Of a DNA stretch of 13,525 nt, positions 7,486-13,525 are shown one piece after another. The translations under genes were made by a program, and so were the position numbers. The notes beneath the pieces were generated by a model. The model ran no database searches. It saw only the letters and a program-made list of their open reading frames with translations, and had not been told where the DNA came from. Numbering within the stretch: position 1 is the first letter of the stretch; every line of letters begins with the position of its first letter. The DNA comes from WJLY01 sp964562405 (GTDB lineage Bacteria > Joyebacterota > Joyebacteria > Joyebacterales > Joyebacteraceae): positions 1 to 13,525 of the forward strand of contig CAZLTC010000067.1 in assembly GCA_964562405.1 (NCBI GenBank). Reading direction: 5' to 3'.

Positions 7486-7927
7486 TGGGCACTCCTCCGG
7501 TAACGACGATCATGACGAGGCGGACGAGCACCGCCGCGGTCAGCATCGACATGAGCGTGGACAGCGCGCCCTGCCGCTCCATCCAATAGGCGATGAGGCC
7601 CGGGATCACGTAGCCGACGGCCTCGAAGCTCAGGAGTTGGGGGAACCCGGGGCCCTGGAGTGCCACGCGCGTGAGATGACCGAAGAGAAACCCGACGAGA
7701 ACCACCATCACCAGGTGTCTTCGTCCGTAGAGCAGCATGAATCTGCTCATCAGCCTGACAGTGAGGAACGTGACGACCGCCGCGACCACGGTCCCGACGA
7801 CGCGCCACGGCTCGGCCAATGCCAGCGCGATGTAGCCGGGCACGACCATTCCGCCGGCTGCAAGGCCGAACGCCTCGGTGAAGACCAGGCTCACCACGAG
7901 CCCGAGGCCTATCGCTATGGGTATCAC
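7466..7927 (-). CDS. pgsC: Poly-gamma-glutamate biosynthesis membrane protein PgsC/CapC
   Basis: 153 residues, close to the size of Bacillus PgsC. It is almost wholly hydrophobic, with about four to five membrane segments. Family marks are clear: AGGMVVPGYIALAL near residues 24-37, SRFMLLYGRRHLVMV near 61-75, and VGYVIPGLIAYWMERQG near 104-120. PgsC works with PgsB in the cytoplasmic membrane to polymerise glutamate through the gamma-carboxylate, using ATP. The start is a GTG (plus 7925-7927 is cac). It overlaps the pgsB stop in the pattern GTGA, which is typical of translational coupling and equal dosage of the two subunits. A short GAGG lies 4 nt upstream. Confidence 0.93.
   Translation of the reverse strand: MIPIAIGLGLVVSLVFTEAFGLAAGGMVVPGYIALALAEPWRVVGTVVAAVVTFLTVRLMSRFMLLYGRRHLVMVVLVGFLFGHLTRVALQGPGFPQLLSFEAVGYVIPGLIAYWMERQGALSTLMSMLTAAVLVRLVMIVVTGGVPIEIPAW
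7492..7498 (-). promoter_or_regulatory. Shine-Dalgarno deciding the TTG start of pgsW
   Basis: GGAGGAG on the minus strand lies 6 nt before TTG at 7485. This strong site, inside the 3' end of pgsC, is the main reason for choosing a non-ATG start here. Confidence 0.75.
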
Positions 7928-9093
7928 GCTGCCTCGCTTCTGGACTGGAACAGCGACACGAGCTGCCCGCCCGTCCCGACTATGTTACCCACTCCGACGA
8001 CGATCGACCGCTTCCCGGAGAGCTCGACGATCCTGTCGTAGACCTCCTGCGCGGTGCGCCCTCCCATGTCGTCCAGCTTCTCGGACGGCAGTCCGAGCTT
8101 GAGCGCGCTGCTTCGCACGATCTGTGTGAGTCCGCCCGCCAGGATGTAGTGGTCGGCGTCCAGGTCCTTGGCGAGTATCCTCCCGAACTGGAGAGCGCGG
8201 TCGGGCCTGTCCGCACGCATCCACGCTACGACGATGACGTTTCTTCCGGGCTCGGACCTGGGAGCGGCCGTCTGGTACACGGTGAGCGTGGACTCCGGGT
8301 CGTTGGCAGCGAACCCGTTTATGAACTCGATCGTCTTGCCGCCTTCGGTGACGCGGTGGATCGTGAGCGCGCCCGGGTCGGGCGCCGTCCGCCGCATGCC
8401 ATCGAGAGCGGCGTCGCGCGGCACGCCGAGATGGTCGCACACCGCAAGCGCCAGGACGACGTTCTCCAGGTGCTCTACGTATCTGAATCCCTCGGTGAGG
8501 CGCGGGTCCGCGCCCTCGGTCCGCACCTCGTGGAACTCGCTCCCTCGCTCGCGGGCCGCCTCGGCGATGGGGCCTTGCCGCCTGTGCTCGGCCGTGAAGA
8601 CGGTCGCCCCCCTCGGGACAGTGCCTGAGAGCGCCGCGGCCACGTCGTCCACGGTCGGCCCCATCACGTCGAGGTGGTCCGGCCGAGCGTTCGTTATGAC
8701 GCCCACCGTCGACCGCACGATCTTCTGTTCCGAGATGAACTGAAGCTCCGGGCGGAGCGCCATGCACTCGACGACCAGTGCATGGGCCCCGTCCCTGCGG
8801 GCGCGCGAGACGATGGATAGCTGTTCTCTGATGTTCGGAGGCCCCGGACGGAGCACGGGCTCCTCGTTGCCCTCGGGGTCAATGTAGCGCGCGGCCGAAC
8901 CGGTCGTCTTGGCCGCCGTCCGCACGCCGCCGGCGCTCAGCCCGGCCGCTATGAGTCTTGTTACCGAGGACTTCCCGCGTGTGCCGTTGACGTGCACGCG
9001 GATGGGAACGCTCCTGAGATTGCGAAGGTGGAGACGGTATTCGAGCACGCCGTAGCCGAGATAGGCCAGGGCCAGAAGGAGGACGAACAGCAT
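7924..9093 (-). CDS. pgsB: Poly-gamma-glutamate synthase, ATP-dependent ligase subunit PgsB/CapB
   Basis: 389 residues from the ATG at 9093. It belongs to the Mur-ligase-like amide ligases. It has a short N-terminal membrane helix (MLFVLLLALAYLGYGVLEYR), a P-loop HVNGTRGKSSVTR (34-46), the VECMALRPE segment (108-116), NARPDHLDVMGPT (135-147), APDPGAL (237-243), NGFAANDPES (259-268) and MRADRPDR (292-299). These match Bacillus PgsB along its whole length. PgsB activates glutamate by ATP-dependent acyl phosphate formation and extends the gamma-linked chain at the membrane together with PgsC. An in-frame ATG at 9111 would add six residues. I prefer 9093 because AGGGG lies 8 nt upstream and the helix then starts as in known PgsB proteins. 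The stop overlaps the pgsC start by 4 nt. First gene of the unit, with a promoter at 9200-9228. Confidence 0.94.
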   Translation of the reverse strand: MLFVLLLALAYLGYGVLEYRLHLRNLRSVPIRVHVNGTRGKSSVTRLIAAGLSAGGVRTAAKTTGSAARYIDPEGNEEPVLRPGPPNIREQLSIVSRARRDGAHALVVECMALRPELQFISEQKIVRSTVGVITNARPDHLDVMGPTVDDVAAALSGTVPRGATVFTAEHRRQGPIAEAARERGSEFHEVRTEGADPRLTEGFRYVEHLENVVLALAVCDHLGVPRDAALDGMRRTAPDPGALTIHRVTEGGKTIEFINGFAANDPESTLTVYQTAAPRSEPGRNVIVVAWMRADRPDRALQFGRILAKDLDADHYILAGGLTQIVRSSALKLGLPSEKLDDMGGRTAQEVYDRIVELSGKRSIVVGVGNIVGTGGQLVSLFQSRSEAA

Positions 9094-9199
9094 TGTCTCA
9101 TCCCCTGACATAGATGCGCCGGCTCTTCGTCGTCACTCTCGCGACACCCATGGCCCTCCCAGACAGGATGGCGCCAAGCGAGACGAAGCCGGCAGCAGG

Positions 9200-9228
9200 A
9201 TGGTACCAGAGGGCCCGGCACGTGTCAA
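9200..9228 (-). promoter_or_regulatory. Sigma-70 promoter for the pgsBCW unit
   Basis: On the minus strand: a perfect TTGACA (plus 9223-9228), a 17-bp spacer, and TACCAT (plus 9200-9205, 4 of 6 matches). A transcript would start near 9193, about 100 nt before pgsB. It lies between the stop of the second M16 gene (9265) and pgsB, so the PGA genes can be expressed independently of the peptidase pair. An inverted repeat overlaps it (9211-9243). Confidence 0.6.
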
Positions 9229-9243
9229 GTCCGCCCCGGGCCC
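9211..9243. repeat. 8-bp perfect GC-only inverted repeat around the pgs -35 box
   Basis: Arms GGGCCCGG (9211-9218) and CCGGGCCC (9236-9243) pair exactly around a 17-nt loop. On the minus strand the hairpin forms 22 nt after the second M16 gene, so it may act as a terminator, but no T-run follows. The loop holds the -35 box of the pgs promoter and one arm lies in the spacer, so it could also be a protein-binding operator. Function unproven. Confidence 0.5.
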
Positions 9244-9264
9244 CCTTGAAATGGGCCAACCTGG

Positions 9265-10677
9265 TCAGTTGAGCTCGATGACGTTGACCTCTCCGAAGTT
9301 CGACAGAGGCTGCTCGAACTCGTCGGCGTTGCCTACGACGAGCACGGTAAGTCCGTCGGGGTGCAGGTACTCGGCCGCCACCTTCTTGACGTCGTCGACG
9401 GTCAGCTTGCCGATGGCCTCGACCTCCCGCTCCGGAGTGTCGAGCGGCCTGCCCTCCCACGCCAGCCGAACGAGCTGGCGCACGACTGCCTGCTTGGAGT
9501 CATAGTCGAAGACGTGCTTGTTGAGATACGTGTCGATCGCGCGGTCGAGTTCATCCTGCGTCGGCCCGTTCTCCTGCATGTCGCGTATGATCTCCTCGAT
9601 GAGCGCTGTCGCGCGCGCCGTCGCGTCGGCCCTCGTCTGTGAGGACGCGACGAAGACGCCGTACGTGAACGGGTCATCGCCATAGTCCGAGTAGGCCGCG
9701 TACGCGAGTCCCTCGTCGGTGCGAACCCGCTGCGTGATGCGCGACGTGAAGCTGCCGCCGCCCAGTATGTAGTTCATGATCTGGATGGCCGGCAGGTTGG
9801 GGTCGTGGCTGTTCGCGCCGAGGTGACCTATGAGAATGACGCCCTGGCTCACGTCCTTGTAGATGTAGTTGACCGAAGGCTTGAACGTCAGCTCGAGCGG
9901 CGGCTCTGGTTCGACCATGACCTCGGCAGGCTTCCAGCCCGCCAGCGCGCCGTCCATAAGCCCGGTGATCTCATCGAGCGTGACATCGCCGGAGATCCCG
10001 ATGATGGTGTTGTTCGGACGGAAGAAGGACTCCTGGTAGGCGGCGATGTCGTCGCGGGTGATCGCGCTGACGGTCTGCTCCGTGGGTCTCCTGCCCATCG
10101 GGTGGTCGCCGTAGACGATCTTGTCGAACTCCCTGTACGCCAGCCGTCTGGGCTCGTCGTTCTCGCGTCTGATGTCCTCGAGCATCGTCTCGCGTCGCAG
10201 CTCGATCTTGTCATCGGGGAGCGCGGGATTGACCAGCAGGTCGCCCAGAATCTCCAGGCACATGGGCAGGTCCTTCTTCAGGCAGTCGACCATGATGGAC
10301 GCGCTGTGCAGCCCCGTCCTCATCTCGAGCCTTGCGTCGACGAACTCCAGTTCGTCGTTGATCCTGTCCGCGTCCCAGTTCGCTCCTCCGCCGTTCCTTA
10401 TCGACCACGTGGCAAGGTCGCCCAGGCCCATCTTGTCGGCAGGGTCTCGGTTCGTGGTCACGAGCATGTAGATGTTGACGATGGGCACCTCGTGGTCCTC
10501 GATGAAGAACCCGTTCATCCCGTTCTCGAACTCGACCTGCTCGTAGCTCGGAGGCTCCATCTCCAGCTTCGGATAACGGAGCTCGCTCGGGCGCTTCACC
10601 TTCGCTGCGCCCGCCGGACAGGCCGCCAGCAGCGTCGCCGCGGCCAGGACGATACAGACTGCCAAGACTCTCTTCAT
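9265..10677 (-). CDS. M16 peptidase-family subunit, zinc site lost (non-catalytic partner)
   Basis: 470 residues. The N-terminus MKRVLAVCIVLAAATLLAAC has a lipobox (LAAC, Cys20), so it is probably a lipoprotein facing the periplasm. It has the two-lobed M16B fold, but where HxxEH should be it reads GLGDLATWSIRNGGG (84-98): both His and the Glu are replaced (Asp87, Thr90, Trp91). It keeps the Arg/Tyr pair of the second lobe in SRITQRVRTDEGLAYAAYSD (Arg313, Tyr326), which binds substrate backbone in this family. This is the usual pattern for the inactive half of an M16 heterodimer, and its catalytic partner lies 52 nt upstream. The start is firm: AAGGAG lies 8 nt before the ATG. Its substrate is unknown. 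It could degrade imported or signal peptides; a link to the PGA unit is not shown. Confidence 0.9.
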   Translation of the reverse strand: MKRVLAVCIVLAAATLLAACPAGAAKVKRPSELRYPKLEMEPPSYEQVEFENGMNGFFIEDHEVPIVNIYMLVTTNRDPADKMGLGDLATWSIRNGGGANWDADRINDELEFVDARLEMRTGLHSASIMVDCLKKDLPMCLEILGDLLVNPALPDDKIELRRETMLEDIRRENDEPRRLAYREFDKIVYGDHPMGRRPTEQTVSAITRDDIAAYQESFFRPNNTIIGISGDVTLDEITGLMDGALAGWKPAEVMVEPEPPLELTFKPSVNYIYKDVSQGVILIGHLGANSHDPNLPAIQIMNYILGGGSFTSRITQRVRTDEGLAYAAYSDYGDDPFTYGVFVASSQTRADATARATALIEEIIRDMQENGPTQDELDRAIDTYLNKHVFDYDSKQAVVRQLVRLAWEGRPLDTPEREVEAIGKLTVDDVKKVAAEYLHPDGLTVLVVGNADEFEQPLSNFGEVNVIELN

Positions 10678-10729
10678 CAGTAAGGCTCCTTGATGCCGCG
10701 CACGGTGGCGCGGTCGCCGGGCGCGAGGA

Positions 10730-12586
10730 CTACTTGTCTCCCTGCTCCGCCTTCATCCGCTCCCAGAGCTCCTTCGCGAAGGCCTCTCTGCCGGCGTCGT
10801 CGAGCGTCTGGAACTTGGTCATGAGGTCACGCTGCTCGGCCTCGGGCAGCGTCTGTGCCCACTGCATGAGCACGCTGAAGTCGATCTCCTCGCCCTTGTC
10901 CTCATTGTCTCCGGCCGTCTCCACGAGCCATCCGACCGTCCTGTTCTCCTCGGTCAGATACTTGTTCGCCACGCGCATGATGTCATCGGGAGTGACCTGC
11001 TTGATCCTCTCCATGTCGTCCAGCAGCGCATGCCAGTCGCCGCGCATCGCGGCGTACATGCCGACGCGGAACGCCAGGCCCACGTTCGACCCGAGCGCGC
11101 GCACGAGCGAAGCCTCGTTCTCGTTCCACACGCGCTCGAGCTCGCGCTCCGTGACGGGCTCGGTCTTGACGCGTTCCAGCTCCTCGTAGATGGCCGCCTC
11201 AACCTCCTCGAGCGTGTGCGGATCCTTGGGGTCGGCGCCGATCACGAGAAGCGGGTCGAGCCTGTTGCCGGGTCCGGACCAGGCGTCCGGCGCTCCGCGC
11301 GTGAGGCCCTTCTCCTCATAGATGTGCTTGTAGAAGCGGCTCGTGCGGCCGCTGGAGAGAATGGACTGCAGCACCTCCAGCGGGTACGCGTCCGGGTGAG
11401 GCATAGCAGGGATGTGGTAGCCGATCATGAGCGTAGGCTTCGCGTCCTGCTTCACGACGACGCGTCTCTCACCCTGCTGCTCGGGCTCGCGGGTCGTGAG
11501 AGCGGGCAGGTCGGCGCCCCCGGGTATCGGGCCGAAGTACTTCTCGGCGAACTTCTTCACGTCTTCAACCGTCACATCGCCCGCGAAGAGCCCGACGGCG
11601 TTGTTCGGCGTGTAGTAGTTGTCGTAGTAGTTCTGAAGGTCCTTGCGCGTGATCATGCTCACGTCCGAGGCCCACCCGACGACCGGCACGCCGTACATAC
11701 TGGCGGTGTAGGCGGTGGACATGAACGAGTCGTAGAGGACGCCCTCGGGGTCGTTGAGACCCATTCTGAGCTCTTCCATCACGACGTCGCGCTCGGTGTA
11801 GTACTCGCGGAAGACCGCGTTGGCCAGACGGTCGGACTCCATGAGCATGAAGAGCTCGAGCCTGTTGGCCGGCAGATACGAGAAGTAGAACGTGCCGTCG
11901 TTCGAGGTCCCCGCGTTGAGCATGCGGGCCCCGTTGTTCATGTAGGTCTCCCACAGCTCGTTGGAGACGACCAGGTCGCGGTGCTCGGACATCGTGTCGT
12001 AGAGGGCCACCTGAACGCTCTTCAACTCGGAGTAGAGGTCGAAGTAGTTGGTGTCGCCGCTCTCGACGAGCCCGCTTATCGCGAGAAGGTCCTCACCCGG
12101 CCCACTGTCGTTCAGCATCTCTACCAGCATCTCGAGTTCGAGCGCGTGGTCGGTGCCTATGGCCTCACGGTCCTCCTCGCTCAGCGATGCCAGCAGGTCG
12201 GTCGCGTACTCGTCGAAGAACTCGAGCCTCCACGGCTCGATCTCGATCATGAGCGAACGCGCCTGCTCGGCCAGCTCGTCCTCTCTGTCCAGGTACACCT
12301 TCTCGGCCTTGTAGTCCTTCGTCCCGATGGTCTCGGTCCCCTTGAACAGCATGTGCTCGAGGAGATGGGAGATGCCTGTGATGCCGGGTCGCTCGTAGAT
12401 GGCGCCGACCTCGAAGGCGACGGCGCAGAAGACGACCGGAGCCTCGTGCCTCTCCACGACCAGGAACTTCATCCCATTGTCCAGCTCGAACTCCTTGACC
12501 TTGTCCTCGAGCGTCTGCGCCTGGGCAGCCATTGCGAAGGCGAGGACGGCAACTGCGAGGAACAAGACGGCGCGAGAGCCGCGCAT
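10730..12586 (-). CDS. M16 zinc metallopeptidase, catalytic subunit with long insertion
   Basis: 618 residues from the ATG at 12586, which follows AAAGGAGA by about 7 nt and begins a signal peptide (MRGSRAVLFLAVAVLAFAMA, cleavage near AQA-QTL). An in-frame ATG at 12652 would put 22 charged residues before the signal and is rejected. The zinc motif HLLEH is at residues 74-78 and the distal Glu ligand is in ERDVVMEELRM (about Glu272). The gap between them is ~193 residues against about 76 in classical M16 enzymes, because of a Glu/Asp/Leu-rich helical insertion (about 90-210). The Arg/Tyr substrate pair is incomplete: Arg417 is present in GRTSRFYKHIYEEKG, but the Tyr position reads Arg430 in GLTRGAPDAW. 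The partner subunit supplies that pair. A helical tail (QWAQTLPEAEQRDLMTKFQT) ends the protein. First gene of a two-gene unit with a promoter at 12654-12683. Confidence 0.93.
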   Translation of the reverse strand: MRGSRAVLFLAVAVLAFAMAAQAQTLEDKVKEFELDNGMKFLVVERHEAPVVFCAVAFEVGAIYERPGITGISHLLEHMLFKGTETIGTKDYKAEKVYLDREDELAEQARSLMIEIEPWRLEFFDEYATDLLASLSEEDREAIGTDHALELEMLVEMLNDSGPGEDLLAISGLVESGDTNYFDLYSELKSVQVALYDTMSEHRDLVVSNELWETYMNNGARMLNAGTSNDGTFYFSYLPANRLELFMLMESDRLANAVFREYYTERDVVMEELRMGLNDPEGVLYDSFMSTAYTASMYGVPVVGWASDVSMITRKDLQNYYDNYYTPNNAVGLFAGDVTVEDVKKFAEKYFGPIPGGADLPALTTREPEQQGERRVVVKQDAKPTLMIGYHIPAMPHPDAYPLEVLQSILSSGRTSRFYKHIYEEKGLTRGAPDAWSGPGNRLDPLLVIGADPKDPHTLEEVEAAIYEELERVKTEPVTERELERVWNENEASLVRALGSNVGLAFRVGMYAAMRGDWHALLDDMERIKQVTPDDIMRVANKYLTEENRTVGWLVETAGDNEDKGEEIDFSVLMQWAQTLPEAEQRDLMTKFQTLDDAGREAFAKELWERMKAEQGDK

Positions 12587-12637
12587 TGGGTCTCTCCTTT
12601 CCCCTCGGGGGAAGGTTGCGGGTGGTATTCGGATCTG

Positions 12638-12655
12638 CTTGTGGCGGACCACAAG
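12638..12655. repeat. Inverted repeat at the M16 promoter, possible operator
   Basis: CTTGTGG (12638-12644), a CGGA spacer, then CCACAAG (12649-12655): 7-bp perfect arms. It overlaps the edge of the -10 box and the predicted start site of the M16 transcript, where a bound repressor would block RNA polymerase. It could also be chance in GC-rich DNA. Confidence 0.4.
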
Positions 12656-12683
12656 GGTAGCCCGTGAGGGAGGCTTCAGTCAA
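12654..12683 (-). promoter_or_regulatory. Probable sigma-70 promoter for the M16 pair
   Basis: On the minus strand: TTGACT (plus 12678-12683), an 18-bp spacer and TACCCT (plus 12654-12659). The -35 is good and the -10 is weak (3 of 6). The predicted start near 12647 leaves about a 60-nt leader before the ATG at 12586. The -35 lies in an 11-base block, CCTTGACTGAA, that recurs at the LVIVD-C25 promoter. Confidence 0.45.
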
Positions 12684-12852
12684 GGTCCAGGGTGATTTCC
12701 AGGGGGATCGTGCGCTGCCCAGTAGTCCTTGCAGTGCAAGAAGCCGGTCTCGCCCGGCAGCTGCCTGGTTCCAAGCCTCTCGTCATCTGCTATGTCATGG
12801 GATACACTGATGACCATGTTGCGCCAGGGCCACGGGGACAACACCCGAATCG

Positions 12853-12881
12853 TTGATGCCCCCCCGACCGCGGGCTATCAT
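12853..12881 (+). promoter_or_regulatory. Sigma-70 promoter for larA
   Basis: TTGATG (12853-12858), a 17-bp spacer and TATCAT (12876-12881, 5 of 6 matches). A start near 12888 gives a leader of about 37 nt with GGAGGA just before the ATG at 12925. Spacing and position both fit. Confidence 0.6.
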
Positions 12882-12924
12882 CCTGGACGCGCGGCGCCTC
12901 GGCCGCCATCAACCGGAGGAGACC

Positions 12925-13525
12925 ATGAGGGTCAACATCCCGTACGGTGGCAGCATCGTCACCGTCGATGTCCCTGAGGCCAACCTGGCCGGCATGGTCA
13001 GGCCCAACCCCGCGCCATCCACCGACGAGGAAGCCGTCCTGCGAAACGCCCTCGCGAACCCCGTGGGTTCTCCACCTCTCGACGGGTTCTTCGATCGCTC
13101 CGCTCCGCTCGTCATCATCGTGAACGACGCCATGCGCCCCACGCCCACGGCGCGTGTGCTCCGACACGTTCACGATGTCGTGCGAGGCATGCCGGACGTG
13201 CAGCTCATCGTGGCGACGGGCACGCATCGCCGCCCCACCGACGCCGAGCTGGACCGCATCCTGGGCGATCTGCGGGCGTTCTACGGGCCGCGCACGGTCG
13301 TCCACGACGCGCGGAAGCCGGAGGAGCACACGAGCGTGGGCGTCACGTCGCGCGGGAACGAAATCCTGCTGGACACGCGGGTGACCGAGGCGTCGAACCT
13401 GCTCATCATCGGGTCGGTCGAGCCGCACTACTTCGCGGGATACACGGGAGGCCGGAAGTCACTGCTCCCCGGCGTCGCCGCGTTCGAGAGCATAGAGCGC
13501 AACCACGCCTTCGCGATGGACCCGG
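12925..13525 (+). CDS. larA: LarA-family nickel-pincer lactate racemase-like protein (5' part only)
   Basis: The first 200 codons are in the window; the gene continues past the right edge. LarA enzymes use a nickel-pincer nucleotide covalently held by a Lys to racemise or epimerise 2-hydroxyacids in the cytoplasm. The N-terminal residues of the site are all here with the same spacing as in Lactobacillus LarA: NDAMRPT (Asp68, Arg71), GTHRRP (His101), EPHYFAGYTGGRKSLLPG (His168 and Lys178, the cofactor-attachment Lys) and ERNHAF (His194, nickel ligand). The ATG is preceded by GGAGGA at 4 nt. The family acts on several 2-hydroxyacids, so lactate is only the default guess. The cofactor needs LarB, LarC and LarE, which would be elsewhere or to the right. 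It is transcribed away from the M16 unit and has no clear functional link to it. Confidence 0.88.
   Translation, partial: MRVNIPYGGSIVTVDVPEANLAGMVRPNPAPSTDEEAVLRNALANPVGSPPLDGFFDRSAPLVIIVNDAMRPTPTARVLRHVHDVVRGMPDVQLIVATGTHRRPTDAELDRILGDLRAFYGPRTVVHDARKPEEHTSVGVTSRGNEILLDTRVTEASNLLIIGSVEPHYFAGYTGGRKSLLPGVAAFESIERNHAFAMDP

Larger units (their letters stand above)
12587..12924. other. Divergent intergenic control region between the M16 unit and larA
   Basis: These 338 bp hold no convincing gene. They carry a leftward promoter (12654-12683), an inverted repeat at its start site (12638-12655), a rightward promoter (12853-12881), the larA Shine-Dalgarno (GGAGGA, 12915-12920), and two small near-palindromes: CTTGCAGTGCAAG (12728-12740) and GGCAGCTGCC (12756-12765). 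I see no tRNA, known riboswitch or small-RNA signature. Confidence 0.7.

Noticed and set aside
6346..7503. 385-codon plus-strand open frame
   Set aside because: Antisense shadow of pgsW, which has clear family sequence and a strong ribosome site.
9098..9460. 120-codon minus-strand frame across the M16-pgsB gap
   Set aside because: It overlaps the end of the second M16 gene in another frame, is Arg/Gly-rich and has no motif.
11030..12667. 545-codon plus-strand open frame
   Set aside because: Antisense to the M16 catalytic gene, which has an intact HLLEH motif and signal peptide.
12728..12765. Short palindromes CTTGCAGTGCAAG and GGCAGCTGCC as terminators
   Set aside because: Stems are very short, no T-run follows, and no gene ends nearby.
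12790..13428. 212-codon minus-strand open frame
   Set aside because: Antisense to larA, where all expected cofactor and nickel residues are present in the plus frame.
1..13525. tRNA, rRNA, CRISPR array, insertion sequence or integration site
   Set aside because: No cloverleaf, direct-repeat array, transposase or integrase sequence was seen on either strand, and gene style is uniform across the window.

Overview
The window is gene-dense, GC-rich bacterial DNA. Nearly every gene lies on the minus strand, with one divergent plus-strand gene at the right end. The content suggests a two-membrane bacterium: an outer-membrane beta-barrel, signal-peptide and lipoprotein precursors, a paired M16 periplasmic-type protease, a gingipain-like C25 peptidase with dockerin-free beta-rich C-terminal domains, and an LVIVD-repeat protein. 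That mix is typical of high-GC lineages in or near the FCB superphylum (Eisenbacteria- or Krumholzibacteria-like). This placement is inferred from gene families and is not proven.

Layout from right to left. (1) 12925-13525, plus: the first 200 codons of a LarA-type nickel-pincer racemase, cut by the window edge. (2) 12587-12924: a 338-bp divergent control region with one good promoter in each direction. (3) 12586-9265, minus: two M16 peptidase subunits. The first has an intact HxxEH zinc site; the second has lost it but keeps the Arg/Tyr substrate-binding pair that the first lacks. (4) 9093-5427-3959, minus: a tightly packed poly-gamma-glutamate (PGA) unit of pgsB, pgsC, a pgsW-like gene, a secreted two-module protein and a module-plus-outer-membrane-barrel protein. 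(5) 3885-1, minus: an LVIVD-repeat secreted protein followed by a C25 peptidase that runs off the left end.

The most interesting part is unit 4. PgsB and PgsC are the conserved core of PGA synthesis. Here they are followed by PgsW in place of the usual PgsA/CapA, and then by two exported proteins that share one ~95-residue module (two copies in the first protein, one in the second). The second of these ends in a predicted outer-membrane beta-barrel. I infer a dedicated route for carrying or holding the polymer across the outer membrane of a diderm. The gene families and layout are seen in the sequence; the export role is a hypothesis.

Three leftward promoters and one rightward promoter of sigma-70 type can be read directly. 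They divide the minus strand into three transcription units (M16 pair, PGA unit, LVIVD-C25). Starts are often ATG with a clear Shine-Dalgarno, but pgsC uses GTG, pgsW uses TTG and the C25 peptidase probably uses GTG.
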